Positions 56,600-64,000 of a stretch of 64,000 nucleotides of DNA are shown piece after piece. Source of the DNA: Candidatus Helarchaeota archaeon. Its GTDB lineage: Archaea > Asgardarchaeota > Lokiarchaeia > Helarchaeales > RDOG01. The notes below the pieces were generated by a model. It was not told where the DNA came from, searched no databases, and saw only the letters and a list, made by a program, of their open reading frames with translations. The first letter of the stretch is position 1. The number at the start of each line of letters is the position of its first letter. The DNA lies in the NCBI GenBank assembly GCA_019058315.1, contig JAHPZH010000001.1, positions 715,536 through 779,535 on the forward strand, written 5' to 3'. A program made the position numbers and the translations under genes.

Positions 56600-57325
56600 T
56601 TGTATTTTTTTACGATATCATGTATATTATTACTTGGGCGCTATAATACTGTATATAATGGCTTTTCAAATGCTTTTTCATTTGCCTTATTATTTGCTTT
56701 TATTCCATTTGGTTTATCATTAGGAGTTATTGGTGATAGGTTTTATGCTCAATTGGAACTTCAAAATTACAAAAATGAAGAAATGGAGTTAAAAAAAATC
56801 CAATATGAATTAAATAAAGAAGATAAAATAAGAATTATATTGATTATAATAACAACTGTAATTACAATACCATATATTAATGCTCTAACTGGAATATGTA
56901 TAGTTGGTGTAAATATAACTATTCCCCTATTAGGAATAGAAGGGTTAAAAGCACAAATTTGGCCATTTTTTCCTACTCATTTAGGTCTTAATCATGGTTG
57001 GTTAGGGTATTTTCTAATTATTAGCGCTATTTTAAACTCAAAAATTGAAAAATTATTTAGATATTCAATTGTTTCAGATTGGATTGTATTTGGATTTTGT
57101 TTTTTAGCAATATGGGGTACTGGATGGTTAATAAATGACTTTGTAAGTGAAGAAATTGCCCCAATATTTCAAGGAGCTTATTTTCCATTTCTTACACCCT
57201 CTAGAAGTGATTTATTTAAATTTGAATTACTTATCCAAATTATAATAGTTTTTACTCTAGCTTATATCATGTATCATTTTGGTTGGAAGAAATATTATCG
57301 TCCTTTAATAATAAAAAAGAGTTGA
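56600..57325 (+). CDS. membrane protein of unknown function
   Basis: I do not recognise this 241-residue protein. It has about six helices, one polar segment QLELQNYKNEEMELKKIQYE after the second helix, and a segment TGICIVGVNITIPLLGIEGLK. The start is TTG at 56600 with no good ribosome site, so the true start may differ or the N-terminus may be incomplete. It is followed at once by a small zinc-ribbon-like gene and then by an HGSNAT-like gene, possibly co-transcribed. Confidence 0.6.
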   Translation: MYFFTISCILLLGRYNTVYNGFSNAFSFALLFAFIPFGLSLGVIGDRFYAQLELQNYKNEEMELKKIQYELNKEDKIRIILIIITTVITIPYINALTGICIVGVNITIPLLGIEGLKAQIWPFFPTHLGLNHGWLGYFLIISAILNSKIEKLFRYSIVSDWIVFGFCFLAIWGTGWLINDFVSEEIAPIFQGAYFPFLTPSRSDLFKFELLIQIIIVFTLAYIMYHFGWKKYYRPLIIKKS

Positions 57326-57330
57326 GCTAT

Positions 57331-57534
57331 TTGGAAGAACAGATCAAAAATCTATGTGTTATTTGTGGGGAAAATTTAATTGATGAAAAAGGAGAACAAA
57401 AGAAGTTTGAAACTTACGCAAATTATGCAAAAATCTGTTATGATTGCCTTTTTTTACCTATAAAATGTGTAAAAGGAAACGTAACTTTAAATGATGTAAT
57501 TAGAAGAGTCAGTTTGTTACGAAGATCTTATTAA
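57331..57534 (+). CDS. small Cys-rich protein, likely zinc-binding
   Basis: The 67-residue protein has two CxxC pairs, LCVICGEN and ICYDCLF, 29 residues apart, which suits one zinc site, and a basic end RRVSLLRRSY. No ATG starts it; the TTG at 57331, five bases after the previous stop, gives the natural reading. An earlier in-frame codon at 57283 would overlap the membrane gene. Function unknown. Confidence 0.5.
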   Translation: MEEQIKNLCVICGENLIDEKGEQKKFETYANYAKICYDCLFLPIKCVKGNVTLNDVIRRVSLLRRSY

Positions 57535-57598
57535 TTTTTATATTAGTTGGTTTGTAGATTAATTTTCAAAATTTGTATTAACTAGATAATTGAATAAA

Positions 57599-58702
57599 AT
57601 GGAAACGATAAATTCTATAAAACATAAAAAAGCCCCAATAAAAAGAATTAGGTCTATAGATACTGTAAGGGGGATGGCTACCATGGAAATGATAATTTAT
57701 CATTTTGTTACATGGTATATACCCCAGATTCCAAAATATTCCTTGATACATTTCATTGTTATTACGATTTTTGGGCATACTCTTCGGTTTTGTTTTGTTA
57801 CAATACCTGCAATGGGTGTAAGTTTACAACTTTATCGAGGTAAAAAAGATGGAACTGATGAAAGTTTAATTAGAAAATCAATATTTAAAAGAGGTTTGTT
57901 GTTAATTATAATACAATTTATTTGTAATTTTTTTGGATGGCATCCTTTTTTTATTTGGAACTCTTTTATTTTATCTTTTGTGGGAATATCCATAATTGTT
58001 GCCTATTATGTTTCAAAACTTTCACATCGAATAAGAATTATTTTAATTGTAATTATTGCTTTGATAACCCCATTCTTAAAATTCTATTTATCCCCCATCC
58101 AATTTCAAAGCGGATTTGTTCAAAATGTATGGACTATCGACACTTTTTTGTATAGTATGTTCCTACAGGTGGATTTTCCAATCTTACCTTATATCTCATT
58201 TTCAATTTTTGGGACAATTTTTACAGAAAAGATGATTAAAGCCATTGAGACCGAATCAGAAGAGAAATTCATAAAAAATTCTCTTATCATAGCGATAATT
58301 TCATTAGTCTTATATGGAATATTTACGAATTTTAGATCCATTATTAATTATCCAGATTTTTTTCTTGGTAACCCTCCTCGTCAAGATATATTATTTGCAT
58401 TAGGTTCAGTGATTTTATTTGTCACAATTTTTTTCTGGATTCAGGATTGGGAGCAAGTGGAGGTGAAGGCATTAGAAATTTTTGAAATATTTGGTAGTAT
58501 TTCTCTAACTACCTTTATTACTCATTATTATATTTTCCAAAGGATTTTCGACTCGATTTATGACCCATGGTTGAATTTGGATCCATATTCTGTTTATTTG
58601 TTAAGTATAATATTATGGATTAGTCATGCTATTTATGGTATTATAGTTTTAAGGAATAAAAGGAAATATAGTGTAGAATGGTTTATTAGATGCTGCGTGT
58701 AA
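57599..58702 (+). CDS. HGSNAT-like membrane acyltransferase (DUF1624 type), copy 2
   Basis: The 367-residue protein is a paralog of 49260-50330: RIRSIDTVRGMATMEMIIYHFVTW aligns to the same N-terminal hallmark, and both end with KRKYSVEWFIR / YIYSFEWIIRK. About ten helices. Lysosomal HGSNAT transfers acetyl from cytoplasmic acetyl-CoA to glucosamine across the membrane; a like reaction on surface glycans is possible. Proximity to a sulfatase and GH172 enzyme supports a glycan role. ATG at 57599. Confidence 0.75.
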   Translation: METINSIKHKKAPIKRIRSIDTVRGMATMEMIIYHFVTWYIPQIPKYSLIHFIVITIFGHTLRFCFVTIPAMGVSLQLYRGKKDGTDESLIRKSIFKRGLLLIIIQFICNFFGWHPFFIWNSFILSFVGISIIVAYYVSKLSHRIRIILIVIIALITPFLKFYLSPIQFQSGFVQNVWTIDTFLYSMFLQVDFPILPYISFSIFGTIFTEKMIKAIETESEEKFIKNSLIIAIISLVLYGIFTNFRSIINYPDFFLGNPPRQDILFALGSVILFVTIFFWIQDWEQVEVKALEIFEIFGSISLTTFITHYYIFQRIFDSIYDPWLNLDPYSVYLLSIILWISHAIYGIIVLRNKRKYSVEWFIRCCV

Positions 58703-58743
58703 TTTAATCTGATATTTATAATTATATAAAGGAGGTTATAAAA

Positions 58744-59040
58744 ATCGGAAAGGATAAAATATTATACGAAGGACAATTGAGTGGAACAATTGAACAAATA
58801 GGTGGTTCGGGAGTTTTTAGTTCAGCTGGTACAGTAAAAATTAAATTAGATCAACCTATAATGGAAATACAAGAAGTAATTGCCAAATCAAGACATTTCA
58901 ATGAGTTTCCATTTAATGAAGGAGATGTGGTTAAGATTCAAGGGAAATTATTTCGAAAATATATACCATTTTGGGACAAGGAATACGTAATGTTGTCAGC
59001 AGAACACACATGGAATGAAACAACTGGATTTGGCTGGTAA
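58744..59040 (+). CDS. 98-residue beta-rich orphan with probable ATC start
   Basis: I do not recognise this protein. The strong ribosome site ggaggt at 58731-58736 is 8 nt before an in-frame ATC at 58744, which would give (M)GKDKILYEGQLSGTIEQIGG, a natural-looking N-terminus. The nearest standard start is TTG at 58777 (87 residues). The body is beta-rich with GTVKIKLDQPIMEIQEV and GDVVKIQGKLFRKY, reminiscent of an OB-like barrel; that is weak inference. It is 45 bp before the sulfatase. Confidence 0.6.
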   Translation: MGKDKILYEGQLSGTIEQIGGSGVFSSAGTVKIKLDQPIMEIQEVIAKSRHFNEFPFNEGDVVKIQGKLFRKYIPFWDKEYVMLSAEHTWNETTGFGW

Positions 59041-59085
59041 ATATTTTAAATTACCATTTTTTTATCAACAATTGAGCTTGATATC

Positions 59086-60429
59086 ATGGCTAAACAAAAT
59101 ATTATTTTTATTTTATCTGATCAGCAACGCCATGATTCTATGGGATGTTATGGTCAAGAATTAGAGGTAACACCCAATCTTGATAATTTTGCAAAAAATG
59201 GTGTAATATTTACTCATGCATTTACATGTCAACCAGTTTGCGGACCCGCCCGTTCTTGTATCCAGACTGGTCTTTATGCTACTGAAACAGGCTGTTTTAG
59301 AAATGGAATTCCTCTGCCAATTAGTGATAAAAATATAGCTAATTATTTTTCTTCTAATGGTTATGAAGTTGGATATATTGGAAAATGGCACCTTGCAAGT
59401 TATGTAAATGTAAATATATTCAAAAGGAGTAAAGAGCAACAATATATAAATAGAGGGGTAACCCCAGAACTTCGAGGAGGTTACAAAGATTACTGGCTTG
59501 CTTCTGATTTGTTAGAATTTACCTCACATGGTTATGATGGTTATTTATTTGATAAAAATATGAAAAAAGTTGAATTTGAGGGCTATCGGGTAGATTGTTT
59601 AACTGATTTCGTATTGGAGTATTTAGAAACCCGTGACGGAAAGAAACCGTTTTTTCTTTTTATTTCATATTTAGAACCTCATCATCAGAACGATCATAAC
59701 CAGTTTGAGGGACCCATTGGAAGTAAGGAAAAATTCAAAGATTATAAAATACCAGGTGACCTTGAAGATACTAAAGGAGATTGGCGTGAGAATTATCCCG
59801 ATTATTTAGGATGCTGTAATAGTATTGATAAAAATTTTGGGCGGATTTATAACAAACTCAATGAAGTGGGAGTTTTAGAAAATACTCTTATAATTTACAC
59901 AAGCGATCACGGATGCCATTTTAGAACGAGAAATAGCGAATACAAACGTTCCGCTCACGAAGCATCAGTCCATATACCACTGATAATCAATGGTCCTAAA
60001 TTTCAAGGTGGGAAAAAAATAACTGAACTTGTAAGTCTAATTGATCTACCTCCTACTTTATTAACAGCGGGAGGAATTGATGTTCCAAAACATATGAAAG
60101 GAAGATCTTTGCATTCTTTAGTTAATGGTACTCCAAAAGACTGGCCACAAGAGATTTTTATTCAAATAAGTGAAAGCCAAATTGGAAGGGCTATTCGCAC
60201 AAAAAGATGGAAATATAGTGTCAAAGCAAAATCTAGACGAGGATTTTATGATTCCAGTGCTAAAGAGTATGAAGAAGAACTTCTGTATGACCTAGAAAAT
60301 GATATATATGAGAAAAATAACCTTATTAAAGATCCAAATTATTCAGAACTTCGTGTTAAATTGGCAAATATATTGAAGAAAAAAATGGTTGAGGCGGATG
60401 AAGAAGTTCCAAAAATAAAACCTTTATAA
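59086..60429 (+). CDS. type I sulfatase
   Basis: The 447-residue enzyme hydrolyses sulfate esters. The active-site motif CGPAR (Cys52 to Arg56, C-x-P-x-R) in VCGPARSCIQTG should be matured to formylglycine. Metal ligands are in IFILSDQQRHDSMGCYG (Asp12) and IIYTSDHGCHF. There is no signal peptide, so it acts in the cytoplasm unless exported another way. No formylglycine-generating enzyme or anSME maturase is next to it. It converges with the GH172 gene. Confidence 0.95.
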   Translation: MAKQNIIFILSDQQRHDSMGCYGQELEVTPNLDNFAKNGVIFTHAFTCQPVCGPARSCIQTGLYATETGCFRNGIPLPISDKNIANYFSSNGYEVGYIGKWHLASYVNVNIFKRSKEQQYINRGVTPELRGGYKDYWLASDLLEFTSHGYDGYLFDKNMKKVEFEGYRVDCLTDFVLEYLETRDGKKPFFLFISYLEPHHQNDHNQFEGPIGSKEKFKDYKIPGDLEDTKGDWRENYPDYLGCCNSIDKNFGRIYNKLNEVGVLENTLIIYTSDHGCHFRTRNSEYKRSAHEASVHIPLIINGPKFQGGKKITELVSLIDLPPTLLTAGGIDVPKHMKGRSLHSLVNGTPKDWPQEIFIQISESQIGRAIRTKRWKYSVKAKSRRGFYDSSAKEYEEELLYDLENDIYEKNNLIKDPNYSELRVKLANILKKKMVEADEEVPKIKPL

Positions 60430-60438
60430 TCCGAGTTA

Positions 60439-61692
60439 TTAAGGTTCCTTTTCTAAAATCAACCTAACTTTTTTCAAATTATCGCATGCTATTTGATATT
60501 TTCCTTGTATAAAATTATGCCATGCGGCTTGAAATAACTCATCCAATCCCTCTGGAGATTTATATTTTGGATTGTCCAATCTAGGCATGGCTTTAGTTGA
60601 AACTAATGCAAATTCAGACCATATTTCTTCAAAATTTTTTGGTAATCTAGGAATTCTTTCTTCTAAAGGTGGAAAAGGAGGAAATTTCTTGTGGGGTTCT
60701 TTTTGATACCAATAAGCCACACTTGAATAATCATTCTCAAAATTATTCGCATGACCATGTTCAATTGTCCATCTGATTCTTTTTTTAAACCTTATAGGAT
60801 CATGGATATACCAGCGATACATCCCGTTATTTCCCGAATAATCCATATTTTCAATAAGGTGAAATCCTGTGTACGGACCCGAATATTCATGTTTTGGGCT
60901 TGCTCCACCTCCAAAAATTTCTTCGGAACCTGTACCGTGAATCGAAGGAGGCCAAGTATCATCATCAATAAAAATCATGTCATCTCCTTCTCCGTACCAA
61001 CCTCCAGCTATATTATCTATATTCAGTAATAATCCTGCAAGTTGACCATCTCCCTCAGCATCTAATATAACATAATTATCTTCACCAGTTAGATTTTTTC
61101 CACTCCATAGCTGTAAATTTTTCTTTCTCTTTGGTATTTTATCAGAAACTTTGGTTATTTTCTCTCTATTCCATAAAGCATGAAAATAGCCTATGTCTTT
61201 TGATAATGGCTCATTTAATTTTTCGTAATCTATATGATAACAAAATGCACAAGGAATTCCCCCTAATGTTGAAGGTCCTTGGTTTTCTATTTCAATTTTT
61301 GCATGATTTGAAAATGGCATTGGAAAATAAATGTTATATCCATAACTTCCCGCAATCCCTCTATTAATTGTTATCATTAAGGATTTTAATGTTCGCAACC
61401 TACAGTTACTTATACCAAAAAAATCACCCAAGGGAACTTCAACACTTGGATTTTTTTCATCATCCCAGTACATTCTTATAATTGCATACCTACCTTCTAG
61501 AGGGCTCTGAAGCATAGTATCCACGAAAAAATGTTTTATTATACCCGGTCCTTCTATATCCGCTAAAATTCTTGTTTTTTTGCTTCCAATTTGAAAAAAA
61601 TCAAAATTTCTTCCATGTCTATTCCAGCTAGAAGCACGATGGTTACTTTTATTTGTTAATCTAAAAAGACTTGAGAGTATATCTGAATTCAT
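60439..61692 (-). CDS. GH172 (DUF2961) glycoside hydrolase-like protein
   Basis: This 417-residue protein is a DUF2961 member, the family now classed as GH172, which acts on fructofuranosides and arabinofuranosides. Visible family features are RASSWNRHGRN-like start, ADIEGPGIIKHFFVDTM, VEVPLGDFFG, GEGDDMIFIDDDTWPPSIHGTGSEEIFGG with candidate catalytic Glu in GTGSEE, and YRWYIHDPIRFKKRIRWTIEHG. No signal peptide, so it is intracellular like the sulfatase it faces. I take ATG at 61692 with aggatgat 4 nt upstream. Confidence 0.88.
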   Translation of the reverse strand: MNSDILSSLFRLTNKSNHRASSWNRHGRNFDFFQIGSKKTRILADIEGPGIIKHFFVDTMLQSPLEGRYAIIRMYWDDEKNPSVEVPLGDFFGISNCRLRTLKSLMITINRGIAGSYGYNIYFPMPFSNHAKIEIENQGPSTLGGIPCAFCYHIDYEKLNEPLSKDIGYFHALWNREKITKVSDKIPKRKKNLQLWSGKNLTGEDNYVILDAEGDGQLAGLLLNIDNIAGGWYGEGDDMIFIDDDTWPPSIHGTGSEEIFGGGASPKHEYSGPYTGFHLIENMDYSGNNGMYRWYIHDPIRFKKRIRWTIEHGHANNFENDYSSVAYWYQKEPHKKFPPFPPLEERIPRLPKNFEEIWSEFALVSTKAMPRLDNPKYKSPEGLDELFQAAWHNFIQGKYQIACDNLKKVRLILEKEP

Positions 61693-61805
61693 ATTAATCA
61701 TCCTTAATTATTTTTTATTTTTAACGTAAAATGGAATTAATAATAGAATTGATTTATTTTTAACATAATTAAATATTATATTCAATATTCTAATATTAGA
61801 AAAAA

Positions 61806-62174
61806 ATGAAAAAAATGATAGCTTATTGTGGAATAAATTGTGCTGAATGCCACATATATTTAGCGACACAAAAAGACGATGATAATCTTAGGAAACAAGC
61901 TATAAACCTATATGAACTTGAAAAGTTTGATTTAATGCTTAAGGATATTAATTGTACGGGTTGTAAAAGTGCTGGAATAAAATATTTCGGTTGCCAAAAG
62001 TGCAAGATTAGAGAATGTGCAGAGGAGAAAAACTATAAAAATTGTGCTTATTGCCAATATTATGTTTGTGATATCTTAAATAGTTTTTATGACCAGCTTC
62101 ACACTTTTCCGCCAGAATCTAACGCAAAAAAAACATTAGATGAAATAAGGAAACAGATTATGAAAAAAAAGTGA
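61806..62174 (+). CDS. DUF3795 Cys-rich protein
   Basis: The 122-residue protein has the DUF3795 opening IAYCGINCAECHIYLAT and further Cys pairs CTGCKS, GCQKCKIREC and NCAYCQYYVC, about eleven Cys in total, pointing to zinc or Fe-S binding. Function of the family is unknown. It has its own intergenic space on both sides. Confidence 0.85.
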   Translation: MKKMIAYCGINCAECHIYLATQKDDDNLRKQAINLYELEKFDLMLKDINCTGCKSAGIKYFGCQKCKIRECAEEKNYKNCAYCQYYVCDILNSFYDQLHTFPPESNAKKTLDEIRKQIMKKK

Positions 62175-62288
62175 TAATCTATTTCTAAGACTATAGAAAA
62201 TAATGAACTAATAGTAAATTATCTCCAAAACTTGTTAGTAAACCTCCTTAGAAAGATTATAAATAATTAATTAGTTTTATAATAAAAT

Positions 62289-63782
62289 ATGGTAATCATT
62301 AAAACAACAAAAGGAGAAATAAAAGGCGTTCAAGAATCAAATTATCAATGTTTTTTAGGAATACCTTTTGCAAAACCACCTATTGGTGATTTGCGCTTTC
62401 GGGAACCACAACCCATGGATTCGTGGGAGAGTATTAAAGATACTACCCAATTTGGATCAATTCCCCCTCAAAATTACAAAGATATCCCTCCAATTAATCA
62501 AAAAGAGGATGAGGATTGTCTCTATCTCAATATATGGACTCCAGCAGCGGATGATAAAGCTAGACCTGTAATGGTTTGGATTTATGGTGGTGCATTTGTT
62601 ATTGGTGCTAGCTCTAGAGATCGATTAAATGGTGCAAGACTTGCTGTTCATGGTGATGTTGTTGTAGTAAATTTTAATTATCGTTTAGGAGTTTTAGGAT
62701 TCTTGAACTTATCAGGAATACCTCCAAACATTGGAGTTCTTGATCAAGTTGCGGCTTTAAAATGGGTTCAAGAGAATATAGATCGGTTTGGTGGTGATCC
62801 GAATAATGTAACAATATTTGGAGAATCTGCTGGAGGGGCATCAGTAGCCATTTTACTCGCAATTCCTGCATCAAGGGGTCTATTTCACAAAGCCATTATG
62901 GAAAGTGGAACAGCACATCCAACAGGATTTAGACCAAAAAGGGCAAGAGAAGGTGCTGAAAGATTTTTATCTAAGCTGCATATTGAAAAAGAAAAGATCG
63001 ATGAATTACGTAAGGTACCTCTAAAAAAAATAATTAGAGCACAAAAAAGGATTGCTGGTGGAGTCGTTCAGGTAGGAGATGTTCCATTTCGACCCTTTAT
63101 TGATGGCAAAATCATTCCTGAAGATCCTATAGAAATAATACGTAAAGGGAAATCAAGTAATGTCCCAATAATAATTGGAAGTAATAATGATGAATTAGCC
63201 TTTATTTCTCGTCTACTTAATCAAGCAGTAGATGATAGTGTAAAAAAATCCATTATGGATATTGTTCAAGCACAGATCCAATCCCTTGGAATTGAGAAGA
63301 AAAAATTGGATAAATTAATCAAAATATACAAGGAAGTTATGGAAAAAAAACATCCAAAAAATTCTTTCAAATATTTAGATGCGTTTATTTCCGACTATAT
63401 GTTTGGAATTCCTATTATACGCAATATCGAGGCATATGTAAAATATCAATCGAATATTTACTGTTATATTTTCACTTATGGGTCACGTACTAACGGTGCA
63501 GCTTTTCATACAATTGAAATTCCATTCGTATTTGGAAATCTTGATACTACTGACACTCAAATAGGTGCAATTGGATCTGGTGAAGAAGAGGTAAAATTAG
63601 CTAAAAATGTAATGGATGCTTGGGTGACTTTTGCTCGTATTGGGAATCCAAATCATAATGGTTTGCCTGAATGGCCTACCTACGACCTTAAAAGACGTGC
63701 CACGATGATGTTAGGTATTAATTCAAAGGTGGAGGATGACCCAATAAAAGATATTCGAAAAGCTTGGGATGATATAATATAA
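62289..63782 (+). CDS. type-B carboxylesterase
   Basis: The 497-residue alpha/beta hydrolase has GIPFAKPPIGDLRF, EDCLYLNIWTP, the oxyanion YGGAFVIGA, the nucleophile elbow GESAGGAS with Ser180, a likely acid Glu302 in GSNNDE, and His407 in AAFHTIEIPFVFG. All belong to the COesterase family. No signal peptide. It can hydrolyse carboxylic esters; near the sulfatase and GH172 it may remove ester groups from glycans, which is inference. Confidence 0.95.
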   Translation: MVIIKTTKGEIKGVQESNYQCFLGIPFAKPPIGDLRFREPQPMDSWESIKDTTQFGSIPPQNYKDIPPINQKEDEDCLYLNIWTPAADDKARPVMVWIYGGAFVIGASSRDRLNGARLAVHGDVVVVNFNYRLGVLGFLNLSGIPPNIGVLDQVAALKWVQENIDRFGGDPNNVTIFGESAGGASVAILLAIPASRGLFHKAIMESGTAHPTGFRPKRAREGAERFLSKLHIEKEKIDELRKVPLKKIIRAQKRIAGGVVQVGDVPFRPFIDGKIIPEDPIEIIRKGKSSNVPIIIGSNNDELAFISRLLNQAVDDSVKKSIMDIVQAQIQSLGIEKKKLDKLIKIYKEVMEKKHPKNSFKYLDAFISDYMFGIPIIRNIEAYVKYQSNIYCYIFTYGSRTNGAAFHTIEIPFVFGNLDTTDTQIGAIGSGEEEVKLAKNVMDAWVTFARIGNPNHNGLPEWPTYDLKRRATMMLGINSKVEDDPIKDIRKAWDDII

Positions 63783-63844
63783 TATTAATTGAAATCGTAA
63801 AACTGATAACCAAATATTCAATTTATTAATTATTTTATCCAAAT

Positions 63845-64000
63845 TTATAATAGATATTTCTTTAACCAATCATATTGTAATTCATTTGTAATTTTTTGAA
63901 CATATTTGTCAGGTGAAAAAATACCCATCTCTGAAATTATAGATGTAATTAAATTTGGAGGGGTAATATCGAAATAGACATTTTTAGGCTCAATTCCTTG
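63845..64000 (-). CDS. aIF2B / ribose-1,5-bisphosphate isomerase / MtnA family (partial C-terminus)
   Basis: The minus strand is open from the right window edge to a TAA at 63845-63847, giving 51 residues. The sequence VYFDITPPNLITSIISEMGIFSP matches the conserved C-terminal FDvTPpelItaiiTEkG of the eIF2B-alpha-like superfamily. I cannot tell archaeal aIF2B from R15P isomerase or methylthioribose-1-phosphate isomerase from the tail alone. Confidence 0.8.
   Translation of the reverse strand, partial: QGIEPKNVYFDITPPNLITSIISEMGIFSPDKYVQKITNELQYDWLKKYLL

Noticed and set aside
1..64000. tRNA, rRNA, CRISPR array or insertion sequence.
   Set aside because: No GC-rich cloverleaf-like stretch with a GGTTCRAATCC core, no regularly spaced repeats and no transposase-like frame were found by reading the intergenic regions.

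Overview
The window is AT-rich, densely coded DNA that looks archaeal and most resembles an Asgard (Lokiarchaeia-like) genome. The reasons are three-part FGAM synthase (small PurL with PurS and PurQ), an Ogg2-type DNA glycosylase, a ModE/Mop TOBE pair, a dolichol-phosphate-mannose-type glycosyltransferase, an aIF2B-family C-terminus at the right edge, Shine-Dalgarno sequences of the type AGGTGAT about 5 nt before ATG or TTG starts, and large coiled-coil proteins ending in winged-helix and longin-like domains. The Asgard assignment is inference; no marker gene settles it.

Layout. 1-3162: both subunits of a heterodimeric ABC exporter (first one cut by the window edge). 3194-8007: an orphan membrane protein and a four-gene array of membrane proteins with a C-terminal zinc ribbon, containing a clear 1,049-bp tandem duplication and three decayed gene tails. 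8202-11548: Ogg2 glycosylase, a DUF72 protein and a secreted two-repeat surface protein. 11698-31545: a purine and NAD salvage region (purB, a FAD enzyme, purE, a PfkB kinase, a HAD protein, pncB, purD, purF, purL, purQ, purS, purC), interrupted on the opposite strand by two large paralogous coiled-coil proteins, the first with an N-terminal prenyltransferase/cyclase-like toroid. 32014-33193: two small membrane proteins and a MESH1-like HD hydrolase. 33413-48979: a surface-glycan locus with two GT2 enzymes, an integral-membrane glycosyltransferase, a radical SAM protein, five GT-B type glycosyltransferases, a Wzx-like flippase, two methyltransferase-fold proteins and a nucleotide-sugar epimerase. 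49260-63782: two HGSNAT-like (DUF1624) acyltransferases, a tetrapyrrole operon (hemB-hemL-hemC-SUMT), a ModE-like regulator with a Mop domain protein, an MBL-fold hydrolase, several orphans, then a sulfatase, a GH172 (DUF2961) enzyme, a DUF3795 protein and a type-B carboxylesterase. 63845-64000: the C-terminus of an aIF2B/ribose-1,5-bisphosphate isomerase/MtnA family protein.

How the genes work together. The pur genes supply most steps from PRPP toward IMP, plus adenylosuccinate lyase; purM, the FGAR-forming transformylase and the last two IMP steps are outside the window. purC-purS-purQ overlap by a few bases, as do the HAD and PfkB genes, so both sets look translationally coupled. The heme genes run from glutamate-1-semialdehyde to hydroxymethylbilane, then skip hemD to precorrin-2, pointing to siroheme, cobalamin or archaeal heme. 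The most unusual content is the coiled-coil/winged-helix/longin-like pair at 15124-21086 and the modular zinc-ribbon membrane array at 4439-8007. I see no tRNA, rRNA, CRISPR array or transposase.
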